In this document: one piece after another, positions 1-10,678 of the stretch
How the letters are laid out: each line of letters starts with the position of its first letter
Position numbering within the stretch: the first letter of the stretch is position 1
Origin: Lepidodermella squamata
Lineage: Eukaryota; Gastrotricha
NCBI GenBank assembly: GCA_047495785.1
Contig: JBLDXI010000024.1
Span: 5,270,001 to 5,334,000, forward strand
Direction of reading: 5' to 3'
DNA length: 64,000 nucleotides
Notes under the pieces: generated by a model
What the model saw: the letters and a program-made list of their open reading frames with translations, nothing else
Database searches by the model: none
What the model was told of the DNA's origin: nothing
Made by a program: the position numbers and the translations under genes

Positions 1-40
1 TCTCAGTTTTACCCCGTGCCAATCGACAGGGTTGATATAC

Positions 41-277
41 CTTGGGAACAGTTAGTTCCCGTGAATCGGGCCAAGCATTGACAGGTGTTTGAAGCACTGC
101 AACCACCGCCTCTCTCCTCGCAAACAGGGACGCATTCTGCCGAAGAATAGACGATGACAATGATGAGCATTCCTCGAAGTTATTACATAGCTTACGTTGC
201 TGTGAAAATCCTGCCTTGAGCAGGAGGAAAGCAGCAAATAGAGGGATGAAAACCCTTATGGCATAGCTACGAGACAT
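41..277 (-). CDS. Secreted EGF/LamG-family paralogue, 5' part only (gene Z)
   Basis: First two exons of a minus-strand gene that runs off the left edge. Exon 1 (277..196) starts with ATG and encodes a hydrophobic signal peptide of about 27 residues. A 59-nt intron (GTAAGC..CAG) follows, then exon 2 (136..41) encodes one EGF-like module with six cysteines (CVPVC-E-RGGGC..NTCQC..TNC), ending at a GTATAT donor. Exon lengths (82 and 96 nt), phases and sequence match the complete paralogues at 1053-2882 and 17133-19050, so LamG-like and further EGF exons are expected beyond the window. Probably extracellular. Function is not known from sequence. Confidence 0.75.
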
Positions 278-1052
278 GATGGGGCTATTCTAATGCGCTA
301 ACGTTCCCTTGCAATTCAAGGCAAGATTCCAGGCGAAATTCAAGAATAGGCAACGCCAATAACATTCGAGTTTGACAAGTTGCTCTTAATTATTAACGTA
401 TCACCTTCTTTCTTTGTGCGAACCGTCGCCTTTCTGTGACTAACCGGTGGCGGCAATGGAAAAGGAGGCAGATTTTAAACCTACATTATTGCCACTGAGC
501 AAACACAACGCGCGATAGGCTATACAATAGCAGCTTTTTCACTTTTCAGCGCAACTTACCCATAGATTTTATGGATAAAACCATGTAACTAAGAGGGCTT
601 CAAGCGTTGCTCCGGCTTGCCTGACTATGGGGCTGCATTATTATTTCATTAGTTTCTTCATTGTTTGACGTTAGACCAACCTACCCTCTGGCGTCTTTCT
701 GGCGAGCGAACACAATAATGCAAGTAGTCATTAATTCCTCAAATTTCTGAATCATACCTATATTTATTTTTTCGATGGAGAGCTTCGTCTAGTCAATTTA
801 ACTCGATTTAACGATTTCCTTTGTTCGCTTTCGTTATGAGTTTTTAAAAGAAAAGCTATTGGAAACCATCTTCCCGGAGTAATTATCTTTTTGTTGTATC
901 GTTCCAGCTAAACATTTGCATAAGTTACGAATCTTATTCATTCAAAACTGGAAACTAAGCAAAATGTAGTTGAGATATTGAGATAGACTTATGTATCACA
1001 CGCGTTTCACGGGCGGGTAGTCAGTTATTCTAAAGATTGGTTCTGTTTTCTG
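278..1052. other. Intergenic, between two tandem EGF/LamG paralogues
   Basis: No coding region could be supported. It should contain the promoter of the gene that starts at 277 (minus) and the 3' end of the gene that stops at 1053 (minus). No repeat or RNA gene was seen. Confidence 0.5.
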
Positions 1053-2882
1053 TTAATAGGCAGAGTTAGGAACGCTACAATCGCGGCGTTGCGTACCATC
1101 GGGACAGTCGCACAGCATTGCAGAGCAACGTTTGGCATTCTTGCAATCGCAGAAATCTAAAAGACAGAAGAATATTTAACGCCGATTTCAACTCGGAACT
1201 CTTATACCTTGGGAACAGTCAGGCCCCGTCTTCCATTTGTTGAAGCACGTACATGTACCAGGAGCAGAGCAATAAGCTCGGTTTGAACAAATATTGGATC
1301 CGCACAATTCTAGTAGAAACATGGAAGAATAGCAATAATAAAAAGAAGCTTAAAAAGATAATCATACGCCGATCGCAATTCGGCCCGATCCAGCCCCGTT
1401 TACAGGCGCACGTGTTGGCTCCAACGCAAAAGCCTTTACCACAGCCGCCACTGCAGGTTGGAGTACCTGAAAGCATAAAAAGCGAATAAAAACCTACTGA
1501 TCACTTTTAGCTTTTCTAAATTTTTGCTTTTTCCAACGACTTATTGAATTTCTCAATGACTAAAATGCTGGCGTGTTACCTAGACGGTAGACCCTCAGGT
1601 CAATAAGCCTAACAGGAGCCGTTGCTCCGCCGTTGATAGCCGAAAAGTAGAGCACGCCTGGGTCCATTTTCGTGTCGACAATCGGCAACGGACCTGGCAA
1701 AGTCTGCGCGCTGAAAATCGCTGTGCAAGAAGCGTTATTGCACATGTCCATCCACAGCGTTCTGCCCTGTCGTACAACAATACCCAGGTGATGCCTACCC
1801 TTGATCGTGTTCTGGTCTAGCGGAACTTGCGGTTGCGATGCGATATCCGCCAAACTGGTGACGCCGGATTGCGATGAAATTATCTTGTAAGTGCCAAAGT
1901 AGCTCATCACGCGTATCAGCAAACCAGCGAAATTTGTCTCGTTGATGGAGAGAGTTGTCACGGATGGGTTTGTGTAGATGAGCGACGAGTTCGATAAGAT
2001 GCCGAAGCTGTAAAAATCTTGGCCCTGCCCGCCTGTAGCGTCTATGCTCATCGTCACGTTGATGGAAAAATCGTTCAATAGGAACAGCTATCATAAAAAA
2101 TGTTCATAAATCCAAGAAAGTATTTAATTGTCTTTCAGAAACGGTCGCAATAAGTTATTCGCAATTTTCGCACTTTCCTCTTTTCAATGGGTAAAATTGG
2201 TGAAACGCTAAGAATTTCACATCAGGATATTGTTCGCATCTTTTTGGTTCTGAATTTAATTATTATTCAACGAGGCTACGACCACAAACGCACCTTTATG
2301 AAACTATTCTACTTCCCAAGAAGAGAACTAATGATGAGTAAGACTAAGCAATGTGGGTCTTACTCTTTTGTTGATAAAATTAGAGATAGTGTTGCCACCA
2401 CTCGCTAGGATGATGTCATTTTTGCTGCCCAGAGGACCGAAAGTGCCGCTGCTTCTGTAAATCCAGTTAGTACCTTCGCAGAGATCAGACAGTTGCCATG
2501 AATATGTCATAAAAACTGTAACGTAACATACCAAAGTTTCCATCGCTAGTGTACGAATATTCTGGTACAAAGCTAGCCGTATCCGAAATTGGACTAATAA
2601 CTTGGTGAATTGAATTGAACTTGATATTTTACTCAAATGCAATAAAATAATATCCCTCAACCTTGAGAGCAGGTTGCTCCTGTGAATCGAGCCAGGCATT
2701 GGCAGGAGTTGGAAGCACTGCAGCCTCCACCTCTTTCATCGCAGGCAGGTGAGCATTCTATAACATGGAATAGGTGAAATCCAATCGAATAATCCTTGCT
2801 TACGTTGAAGTGATTCATTAGCAAGGAGCGTAATGATAAAAACCCCAAGTTTGAATAACCTTGTGACAATGCTGCAAGACAT
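1053..2882 (-). CDS. Secreted EGF / LamG-like protein (gene A), 388 aa
   Basis: Eight-exon minus-strand gene: join 2882-2804, 2757-2662, 2600-2532, 2473-2364, 2087-1580, 1466-1368, 1309-1208, 1156-1053. All introns are GT..AG, coding length is 1167 nt and phases agree. Order: signal peptide; EGF module (CSPACDERGGGC..); a linker with VPEYSY; a region of about 200 residues ending RLIDLRVYRLG, with GRHHLGIVVR and LWMDMC, which resembles a concanavalin/LamG-like jelly roll; an EGF module (CSGGCGKGFC); a second EGF-like module (FNKWKTGPDCSQ); and a Cys-rich tail (CDCKNAKRC..). It has N-glycosylation sequons (INVT, SNSS, INET, NNAS) and no transmembrane segment, so it is probably secreted. It is paralogous to gene B (17133-19050) but lacks B's Thr-rich insert. 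The LamG call is by motif only. Confidence 0.8.
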
Positions 2883-3794
2883 GTTGGCGGTATGTATTTT
2901 CGAAAAAAGTTTTGTGGATAAACGAAGGAATGTTCGATGTCGACGCGGCTTGACGGGTTCTCATTAATTCTTAACCTGATCAACCGCTATTGTCCTTACG
3001 TGTCTTTTGCTTGCATCTTGCATCCTAGCTGTATCAACTTACTGAGCAACAATAGAAAGCACGATGAATTTTTGTTAAACTGTTAGGATCGATCAAAAAT
3101 GATCAATTACAATGCCATTCAGCCTAACTATTGGTCTCTCAACTGAGACGGGGTAGCCAGCTCAGTCGATGTGCAATTTCTTTACTTATCTTTCTGTCTT
3201 TCGTCGGGCTGAGCGGCGTCGCCGGGAAATCGTTGGGATTAGGGCGCACGAATTATGAGCGGTGAAGTGAGCGCAACGTCATACTGAAAGGCGAACGATC
3301 ATTCAGCTTTTCGAAACATCTTGGAGACACATCAAACATCTCATGTTAATTATTTATATATAGATCTCCAACCACTCCTCCTCCTTTGTCTGTTGCATTA
3401 AAAAGTGTTTACTTCTGTAAGTATAGGTAATCAATTGCGTTCTATGGGTATTGCTTCAAATTTCAAACGTGACTCCTATCATACCAACGGCAGCGCTTAT
3501 AAGTGTTAAAGAAGCCTGCAACTATACATGACCAATGCAACCTCGATGAGGCAATTGCTAAAATAACCTGATAATAACAAGTTTTTATTAGAAATTTGCT
3601 AATAAATTCTACGAGAAGAGGAAAAGCAGTTTTCTTCCATGTCTTGTCTTCCATTCTGGTTTTCCAGTATTCAAAATGCAGTAAACACTATGCACCACTA
3701 GCAAACAAGTGCGCAGTTGTCTCGTGCGCCCGCGCGACACGCAAAAACACAGATGTCCTGTCGCAATTTATCTCACTCAACTAGCTACGTGAAA
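2883..3794. other. Divergent intergenic region
   Basis: Lies between the minus-strand start at 2882 and the plus-strand start at 3795, so it probably holds both promoters. No coding region, tRNA or obvious repeat was seen. Confidence 0.5.
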
Positions 3795-5196
3795 ATGAAC
3801 TTGACAATTCTCTCCTTGCTACTAGGTGTGCTGGCCCTAATAAAACCCACCTCGGGCATTCTGTGCCAAACGCCATCGATCGCCTTGGACGAGAAAATTT
3901 TCGGATTCAGATCTTCGCTGTTCCAATTATTCACATCCCTTAAGATGAGATGCGATGGCTATTTAACAAAATGGTCCATAATCTCCCGCACTTCAAACGG
4001 CACCGGGTTGTTCCTATCGGCATGGCGGGCAGTCAAAGAGCCACAAAATGTTAGGGCTGTTGTCTATCGCCTGATAGGGACGACTCAAGTTCCATCATAC
4101 AGCGTAGTCCCGACGGATTCTTGGTTCGAAATTAATTTGGCTGAACCATTTCCTGTACAAGCAGACGACATAGTCGGTATTTATTACGGAGAATGGGAAG
4201 GTTAGCTATGAAAAATTGCGATTAATCTTGAGGATTCTTTTGCTTGTCACAGTCGCTTGGTCTCATAGCGGTTTTGTCCCGATCAGCAATGACCTAAAAA
4301 ACGTGCCTAAAGAGGCTCAAATCGACGCCGGGCCTACTTATGTCGTGAAAAAGGATGCAAAGGCGATTGCGTATGAAACCAGTGCAACAGGAGGATTCGT
4401 TGATGTTTCTGAAGCGGCGATTGTTACTGATCGATTACCGGCTGTTATCGCGTATGTCGATCCGGATTTTCGTAGTAGTACATCAACTACGTCCACCACC
4501 ACAACTCCATCTACGACTTTAAGTACTACAACGACAACTTCAACAACAACAAAAACAATGCCGACCATCTCAAGTTCTTCTACTCCAACTACCACTATGT
4601 TTAACATTGAATTCAACTGGTGATTCTCAATTTTGAATGTTTGCGAATTTATAGGGTGACTACAACGACGAGAAGGACCACGCTCACCCCGGGTTGGGAC
4701 TACTATGAATGGTCAACAGATTTAACGAGCACGTCAACCACAACTACCACAACAGCCCCGACAACGCCGATGAAGACAAAATGCCGGCTATGTGACATAT
4801 GGCGCAACAAGATGCCGACAACACCTGCTTTAAAACCCGTAACCGCTTGCCGAACTTGCAGTGCCCCTAGAATTACGTGGAAGCCAATTATTAAAGACAC
4901 AACTCGTTCGTTAAGAATTATTTGTCTTCGAATGTAACCAGCGATTTGTTGCAGGTTGTTTCTCTCCGATTCGATCTTCAGGGAAATGTAATATAAGTGT
5001 CACCAAATTTGCGAGCAAATTTTACTACAACGCGCCAACTCGGCAGTGCGATCCATTCTGGTACCTCGCGGATTGCCTTATCACAACAAACGTTTTCGAC
5101 TCGAAGTAACTTTAAATCATTTTTGGTTAACTACTTCATTTTCTCGAATACAGGTACCAATGCGAAGCGAATTGTTACGAGTTCCTCTCTCCTTAA
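3795..5196 (+). CDS. Secreted Thr-rich protein with C-terminal Kunitz domain (gene C)
   Basis: Five-exon model: 3795-4200, 4253-4619, 4655-4905, 4955-5105, 5154-5196 (about 405 aa). It begins with a signal peptide (MNLTILSLLLGVLALIKPTSG). An unrecognised domain of about 130 residues follows (FGFRSSLFQLF, CDGYLTKWSIISRT, DIVGIYYGEW), then HSGFVPISN, and a Thr/Ser-rich mucin-like stretch. The C-terminus is a Kunitz/BPTI module: CFSPIRSSGKC..FYYNAPTRQC..ADC..CEANC, with six cysteines in BPTI spacing. Exons 4 and 5 have the same lengths (151 and 43 nt) and phases as the paralogue downstream. The exon 3 donor (GTTCGT at 4906, 49-nt intron) is the only one seen that gives the right phase, and it is uncertain. 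Likely an extracellular or mucus-type protease-inhibitor protein. Confidence 0.7.
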
Positions 5197-5539
5197 GGCC
5201 CTTTTTCCACTCCCCACGAAACTGTGATCAGTTATGAAAACTTCGTCCCGGTGCTAGATGGGGCATTCTTTGAGGCATTCTGTAGTGAACTCGTTCTTTA
5301 TTTGCCATTTCGCACTCGAATTCAGTGATTTTCGGGTGCAAGAGAAGAGACAACAAGATTGTTGCGCTAAAATTTGAACAAACCTGCGAGCTTAGACCAA
5401 ACACAGTAGTTAATAAACGCATTATGGGGATTAAGCAAACACCTTGCCAGTCGCGGCCATCTTCTCGCCTCAAGTGGTCACTGCGAGCAAAACTTGACGA
5501 CAATAGTTCATTTTCGGTGCCACGGCGAATTATCTATCC
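5197..5539. other. Short intergenic between tandem Kunitz paralogues
   Basis: No gene seen. It holds the 3' end of the upstream gene and the promoter of the gene starting at 5540. Confidence 0.5.
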
Positions 5540-7121
5540 ATGCCACTAGTTTTAACTTACCTAAGCGTGTTGCTCTTGGCGACGCGTCTAGCCAACAGCC
5601 AAAATGTTTTACCATCCATGGTCGGCGGAAGTGGGTCCAATTTATGCCAGGCACCACCGATCGCTACAGGCGAAGAATTTTTCGGCTTTCGATCTTCACT
5701 GCTTCAAATTTTCACAAATTTGAGAGTTGGTTGCGACGGCTGTCTGACGAAATGGGCGATGATCTCAAGGACTCAGGGCGGCATCGGGCTTTACCTATCA
5801 ATATGGCGTAAAGCTCCCGAGCCGCAAAACGCTGGCTCCACAGTTTACAAGCTCATCGGCAGCACTCAGGTCCCGCCGTATGGAGTAACGCCCAACACGT
5901 GGTTCGAATTTGTTGTTCCCGAGCCGATTCAAGTGCAAGCGAATGATGTAGTCGGCATGTTTTACGGAGACTGGGATGGTAAGATTTTCATAAAGATTCG
6001 ATATTGGGAGAGATTCAGGCTTGCCTTGCAGAGCCTTGGTCGCACAATGGTTTCGTGCCCGTGACAAACACTTCGACACGTTTGCCTCGAGTTATTGCGC
6101 AAGGCTACGCTGGGAAGACTTTAGTCATCCAGAAGGATGCTGGCGAGATAGCAGCCGAGGTCGAAGCGACGGGTGGATATGTAGACATGTCTAATGCGGG
6201 TATCGTTCATAAACCATGAAACCAATCTGATGTTAACCTAGTTTTTTCTCTTCAGCGGTGGTTTCTAGCCGTCTTCCAGCGATTATAGCGTTCGTCGATC
6301 AGAACTGCCAAACTACAACAACTCGCACGACGACTCCCACAACGACTTCCACCACTACCTCTACAACAACGACGACAACAACAACAACAACGCCCGGCCC
6401 TATTGTGACAACTCAAGAGCCTACTATCGACACAATGCCGCCGATGACCGATGCTCCAGAAACAACACTGTGGAACCGCATAACCACACCGACTCAAATG
6501 ACGACCACGCGAACGGGATGTCGCGTGTGCGGCATTAGAACGACCACGCAAGTTTTGGTCGACAACCTGCAGTTGCCCAATGGCGCAGTGCCGCCTTGTT
6601 CGACCACCAAAGCACCGTGCTCCGCAAACGGTGCGGCAGGCACGAAACTTTGTCCGAACGCCAATCGCGATCGTGTCGACAACCCTCAGGTGGTGAATAA
6701 TATCGCACCAGCGTTCCCGTCCAACACCCGTGATCGCGTCGATAGCCTTCAGCTTCCCAGGCGTGCGCTGATGGGCAGTGAACATGCTAAGCAAAAGCTG
6801 GACGGTGGCCATTCTTCCCGTAGGTTCTAAACTTGATATCAGAGTCAAAATTGTCATTTCTGTCAAATAGAATGTTTCGCGCCTATGCGATCTGCGGGTA
6901 ACTGCAATTTCACGATCAACAAATTCTCGACTAAGTACTTCTTCAACGTGCCCGTTCGCCAGTGCTCAGTGTTTTGGTTTTTCGAAGACTGCGTTCATAC
7001 TTCGAACCTTTTCGACTCGATGTAAGCTACGGTATACGTTTTATAAAAATAAGTCAAGTTTTCTCTTATTCATCACAGGGCTGATTGCGAAAAGTATTGC
7101 CACGACTTCATTAGCAACTAA
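5540..7121 (+). CDS. Secreted Thr-rich protein with C-terminal Kunitz domain (gene D), 454 aa
   Basis: Five exons, 5540-5978, 6032-6199, 6256-6819, 6871-7021 and 7079-7121, sum to 1365 nt with consistent phases. Order: signal peptide (MPLVLTYLSVLLLATRLANS); the same unrecognised domain of about 130 residues as gene C (FGFRSSLLQIF, CDGCLTKWAMISRT, DVVGMFYGDW); HNGFVPVTN; a Thr-rich run from about residue 220; a Cys-containing linker; and a terminal Kunitz module (CFAPMRSAGNC..YFFNVPVRQC..EDC..CEKYC). Compared with gene C it has one extra intron after GYVDMSNA. In BPTI the inhibitory P1 residue follows the second cysteine of the domain; here that region reads GNCNF, so P1 would be Asn if the register holds. 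Serine-protease inhibition is plausible but unproven. Confidence 0.8.
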
Positions 7122-7399
7122 ACCATGCCACACGTCAATTTAATCGCTCTTTTTACAAGTACTTATCGACAATTTTAATCTACTTGCTAATATATTTATA
7201 GAAAAACTGAACTTTCGTTTATATTTACTAGCATTGATTCATTTTTTTAAATAATTCATGAAACACGTAAATCAGATGCCCAGAGTTCATTGCTTTTTAA
7301 AAAACAAATTTTCCATAAAAAGGTTACAATGTGCGTATCAGGCAAATAAAGAGCGCAGAAAAATCAAAAACCCTGACAATTAAACACGTTCCAGTATAA

Positions 7400-7470
7400 T
7401 CCTTGGTAGTATAGCGGTTAGTATCCCCCCTGTCACGCGGGAGACCAGGGTTCGATTCCCTGCCAAGGAG
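7400..7470 (+). tRNA. tRNA-Asp(GTC), one base short
   Basis: Cluster 1, member 1. Acceptor TCCTTGG pairs with CCAAGGA and the anticodon is GTC. It is 71 nt against 72 for the copy at 23044: a G is missing, so the 5' strand of the anticodon stem is all C and pairs poorly. The T arm (CAGGG/CCCTG) is intact. Possibly impaired. Confidence 0.7.
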
Positions 7471-7546
7471 CCAGCTCTTTTACATGCGGCGGCATGTGGA
7501 TTTCAAGCAAATTTATTCAGTAATAAAGTGAAAAAATGTTGATTGC

Positions 7547-7619
7547 CGCCCGATGTGGGGCTCGAACCCACGACCCTGGGATTAAGAGTCCCATGCTCTA
7601 CCGACTGAGCTAACCGGGC
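7547..7619 (-). tRNA. tRNA-Lys(CTT)
   Basis: Cluster 1. Full cloverleaf, acceptor GCCCGGT/ATCGGGC, anticodon loop CTCTTAA (CTT), discriminator G, 73 nt. Same as the copy at 23186-23258. Confidence 0.92.
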
Positions 7620-7698
7620 TGAGGCGCTATCAATTGCCTGAGCGGACAATTATAAAGCAGTTGACTGCTGACAAATTTTGACTGCCATCAAAAATACT

Positions 7699-7771
7699 CG
7701 AGGCTGCCAGGAGTCGAACCTGGAATCTTCTGATCCGTAGTCAGACGCGTTGTCCATTGCGCCACAACCCC
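7699..7771 (-). tRNA. tRNA-Arg(ACG)
   Basis: Cluster 1. Anticodon loop CTACGGA (ACG), T loop GGTTCGACTCC, acceptor GGGGTTG/CAGCCTC with one G-T pair. No counterpart in clusters 2 or 3. Confidence 0.9.
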
Positions 7772-7838
7772 ATTCGGTCGAAAGAAGGCTTGCAAGCGCT
7801 AATTAGCAGGCAGGAATGGGACTGAAGTGAAAAATGCA

Positions 7839-7922
7839 TGTCAGAAGTGGGATTCGAACCCACGCCAGTAGAAACTGACTGCGACCTGAACGCAGCGCCT
7901 TGGACCGCTCGGCCATCCTGAC
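7839..7922 (-). tRNA. tRNA-Leu(CAG)
   Basis: Cluster 1. Class II tRNA of 84 nt with variable arm, anticodon loop TTCAGGT (CAG), acceptor GTCAGGA/TTCTGAC. Intact; same as 50968-51051. The copy at 20134 has a deletion. Confidence 0.92.
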
Positions 7923-8091
7923 GAGATGGTGGAATAGATTGCTGATATCCTGCAGACGGCATTTTGCAAAGCTAAGATATCGCAGAGCAAGTACAGCAAA
8001 CAGCAAAGTCGTATAACTGTTGCCAATATAAAACTAGCCAGCTACGCCGATCGGGGTGTATCGTTTCTTAAACTGCTGAAGAAGCACTCAA

Positions 8092-8173
8092 GTCGCTATG
8101 CCCGAGTGGTTAAGGGGTCTGACTAGAAATCAGATGCGGTCTCCGCGCGTAGGTTCAAATCCTACTGGCGACG
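8092..8173 (+). tRNA. tRNA-Ser(AGA)
   Basis: Cluster 1. Class II, 82 nt, long variable arm (GCGGTCTCCGCGC), anticodon loop CTAGAAA (AGA). Confidence 0.93.
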
Positions 8174-8248
8174 ACAGTTATTTTTGCATTATAACGACTG
8201 AAACTCAGTTCTGCAGTTAGCCTCCAGAACAGACCTCGCTTTCATCAG

Positions 8249-8320
8249 GCGTCAGTGGTGTAACGGTCAGCATGGTTGCCTTCCAAGCAGCCGATCCGGG
8301 TTCGACTCCCGGCTGACGCA
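8249..8320 (+). tRNA. tRNA-Gly(TCC)
   Basis: Cluster 1. 72 nt, acceptor GCGTCAG/CTGACGC, anticodon TCC. Identical in all three clusters. Confidence 0.93.
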
Positions 8321-8399
8321 CACGTTTTTAGCTCACACGTTTGAAAGCAATTGCTAGTGACGAGATTAAAGCTGTCCTTCCCAAAACCAGCGTTCGAGA

Positions 8400-8471
8400 G
8401 GTCCCATGGTGTAGCGGTTAGCACTCTGGACTCTGAATCCAGCGACTCGAGTTCGATTCTCGATGGGACCT
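8400..8471 (+). tRNA. tRNA-Gln(CTG)
   Basis: Cluster 1. 72 nt, acceptor GGTCCCA/TGGGACC, anticodon loop CTCTGAA (CTG). Identical in all three clusters. Confidence 0.93.
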
Positions 8472-8571
8472 TGATACGTTTTTTCAAACAAACTTTCAGC
8501 TCACTCTCAACTGATGGAAACTTTCGATCATAATATTTGTTACCATTCAAACCTTTCCTTTCACTAGCCTA

Positions 8572-8643
8572 GGGGGCATAGCTCAGTGGTAGAGCGTCTC
8601 ATTCGCATTGTGAAGGTCTCGGGTTCAATCCCCGATGCCTCCA
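8572..8643 (+). tRNA. tRNA-Ala(CGC)
   Basis: Cluster 1. 72 nt, acceptor GGGGGCA/TGCCTCC, anticodon loop TTCGCAT (CGC), with one mismatch in the anticodon stem (TCTCA/TGTGA). All three copies share the mismatch, so it is not recent decay. Confidence 0.88.
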
Positions 8644-8734
8644 GTTGGCACTTTTTTCGCGTAAATGTTGAGAAGTAACAGCCATAATACTGATGATATG
8701 AATCGGAAATAAGTCTAAGCATGCGAAAAAAGAG

Positions 8735-8818
8735 TGTCAGAAGTGGGGTTCGAACCCACGCCCTCTTTCGAGGACCAGATCTTGAGTCTGGCGCCTTAGA
8801 CCGCTCGGCCATCCTGAC
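8735..8818 (-). tRNA. tRNA-Leu(CAA)
   Basis: Cluster 1. Class II, 84 nt, anticodon loop CTCAAGA (CAA). No intron, whereas many animal Leu(CAA) genes have one. Confidence 0.92.
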
Positions 8819-8918
8819 CGCCTGACTGAACATTCAATTGGATTCAGATGAACCAGCGGGTTCAGCTTCGAGCATTCACCAAACCTCAAATCTCGAATAG
8901 GCTGTACTTCATGTGACA

Positions 8919-8991
8919 GACGCTGTGGCGAAATGGCTATCGCGTCGGACTTCGGATCCGAAGATTGTGGGTTCGAGTCCCATCAGCGTCG
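8919..8991 (+). tRNA. tRNA-Arg(TCG)
   Basis: Cluster 1. 73 nt, acceptor GACGCTG/CAGCGTC fully paired, anticodon loop CTTCGGA (TCG). Clusters 2 and 3 have G at position 2 instead of A. Confidence 0.93.
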
Positions 8992-9108
8992 TCCGCTTTT
9001 GTATTTTTGTTAGTTTCAGTAGGCTTCAGATGCCTCGGATTAAAACAAATAGTTCGACAACTCCTTGCGTAAATTTAATCTGCCTTCAATCCACCACGCA
9101 TTTCAATG

Positions 9109-9181
9109 GCCTTCCTAGCTCAGTCGGTAGAGCATGTGACTTTTAATCACAGGGTCGGGGGTTCGAGTCCCCCGGAGGGCG
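9109..9181 (+). tRNA. tRNA-Lys(TTT)
   Basis: Cluster 1. 73 nt, acceptor GCCTTCC/GGAGGGC, anticodon loop CTTTTAA (TTT). Confidence 0.93.
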
Positions 9182-9253
9182 CAAGCTTTTTCCTTGCTCA
9201 GTTTAGCTGCATTCGGCTGATTTCACCGCTTTGTCGAACCACTTGACTACGAA

Positions 9254-9326
9254 GGGGGATTAGCTCAAATGGTAGAGCGCTCGCTTAGCATGCGAGAGGT
9301 AACGGGATCGACGCCCGTATCCTCCA
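9254..9326 (+). tRNA. tRNA-Ala(AGC)
   Basis: Cluster 1. 73 nt, acceptor GGGGGAT/ATCCTCC, anticodon loop CTTAGCA (AGC). Intact here and at 21506; the cluster 3 copy lost its 5' end. Confidence 0.92.
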
Positions 9327-9401
9327 GAATTTTTTCTGCCTCTAGAAACGGTTTCTTCGCCGAAATGAGACGACGTCGCTGAAATTCTAGCTGTCACCAT
9401 C

Positions 9402-9473
9402 GGCTCAGTAGCTTAGTGGTAGAGCGTCTGCCTAGTAAGCAGAAGATCGAGGGTTCGATCCCCCCCTGAGCCT
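9402..9473 (+). tRNA. tRNA-Thr(AGT)
   Basis: Cluster 1. 72 nt, acceptor GGCTCAG/CTGAGCC, anticodon loop CTAGTAA (AGT). Confidence 0.92.
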
Positions 9474-9557
9474 GGTCTTGGGTGAATTTTTTGAAAATAG
9501 AGCCACACAACTTCGCCAGTCAGTTTTTATGTTGCATGCGTAGAAATGATAAAAATG

Positions 9558-9629
9558 TTCCCTGACCGGGAATCGAACCCGGGCCGCCGCGGTGAAAGCG
9601 CGGAATCCTAACCACTAGACCATCAGGGA
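9558..9629 (-). tRNA. tRNA-Glu(TTC)
   Basis: Cluster 1. 72 nt, acceptor TCCCTGA/TCAGGGA, anticodon loop CTTTCAC (TTC). Same in all three clusters. Confidence 0.93.
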
Positions 9630-9720
9630 GGTGCAAAATCCCTGTTGTATGCGTAAACTGTGAAGAACTCAAATTATCAACGTCATCGCACCTTCAGCAA
9701 CTCTGTGCAAAAAATAGAAT

Positions 9721-9792
9721 GGGCCCGTTCGGGAATTGAACCCGAGACCTCTCGCACCCGAAGCGAGAATCATACCCCTAGAACAACGGGCC
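9721..9792 (-). tRNA. tRNA-Pro(CGG), D-stem variant
   Basis: Cluster 1, last member. Anticodon loop TTCGGGT (CGG), acceptor GGCCCGT/ACGGGCC. At the start of the D stem it reads TTGTTCTAGG where clusters 2 and 3 read TTGGTCTAGG, losing the conserved G10 pair. Possibly weakened. Confidence 0.8.
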
Positions 9793-10547
9793 AGCCTGAC
9801 TTTGCCAACGGCAAGCAATCGCTTTGCGTTGTTGCTAAACTTTCAGGAGCATGGCGCATTTTCTAATCATTTTCGTGCATCATCGTACATCGAATTCGAA
9901 CCGGTCAGTGCATAGATCACTCTGTTCTCTAAGGATTTACTCAGCTATCGAGTTCTTACTCAAATGTGTTACACCAGGTTTTCTTGATGGAATTAACGAG
10001 TAATTTCTCTGTTAAGCCCATGTTCCGAATAGCCTATTCTTCGATTTTTCGTTTGAAAAATTGCGCAATGGCTGAAGCAAAAAACATTGCCGATGAAAAA
10101 TTGATTTTATTTTCGCAAAAAAGAGAGAGATAGAGATAGTATCGTTTTCGTGTTTGCAACAACAAGACTGGTTCAAATCGCCGCCATCTCCGCAATAATT
10201 ACAACATCAACAACGAGAGCAGGAATATCAATAACAATAACAGTAATAATTGCTGACACGGAGAATTGAAACGCATTTTACAATAAGTAAAAGAAATAAA
10301 CGCACTCGCATTCGAATAATAATTGTTTGTGCACAAGAAAAACAGGAGGAGAATTCGAAAAAGAGTCTAAATCGCTACAATAGATTACGGCTCAAAATGC
10401 ACTAGATCAAACAATAGAATCATTATATAATTAAAATCAGTCGTCAATTTTTGAAAAAAAAACTACCAACATGAAAATATTCGACACTTCTATGATCAAC
10501 AGGCAATAACAATTTGTTTCCAACAACGAGTGGGCAGTGTTCAACTT

Positions 10548-10580
<33 letters not shown>

Positions 10581-10678
10581 CCGTCCTTTGTGAGCACGAG
10601 ATCCATCGACAAATAATTAAAATTTCAAAAACAATTTCTCTGACTAATTGCTGACGCGAGTTTGCGACCTCTAAGATG
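9793..10678. other. Intergenic/3'-flank with simple repeats
   Basis: No gene seen on either strand. It contains an AGAGAG run near 10120, CAACAA-rich sequence near 10200, and a (TAG)11 microsatellite at 10548-10580. The reverse complement has AATAAA near 10108, so the region is probably the 3' UTR of the minus-strand exon that stops at 10679. Confidence 0.5.
10548..10580. repeat. (TAG)11 microsatellite
   Basis: Eleven perfect TAG triplets, about 100 bp beyond the stop codon of the minus-strand exon. Confidence 0.95.

Noticed and set aside
7741-9146. Many open frames of 60-100 codons overlapping tRNA clusters 1-3 (repeated peptides containing SRIELESLDSESRV or RMAERSKALRSGRSQ)
   Set aside because: They are translations through tRNA genes and repeat in each cluster only because the tRNAs repeat. 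No codon or domain support.
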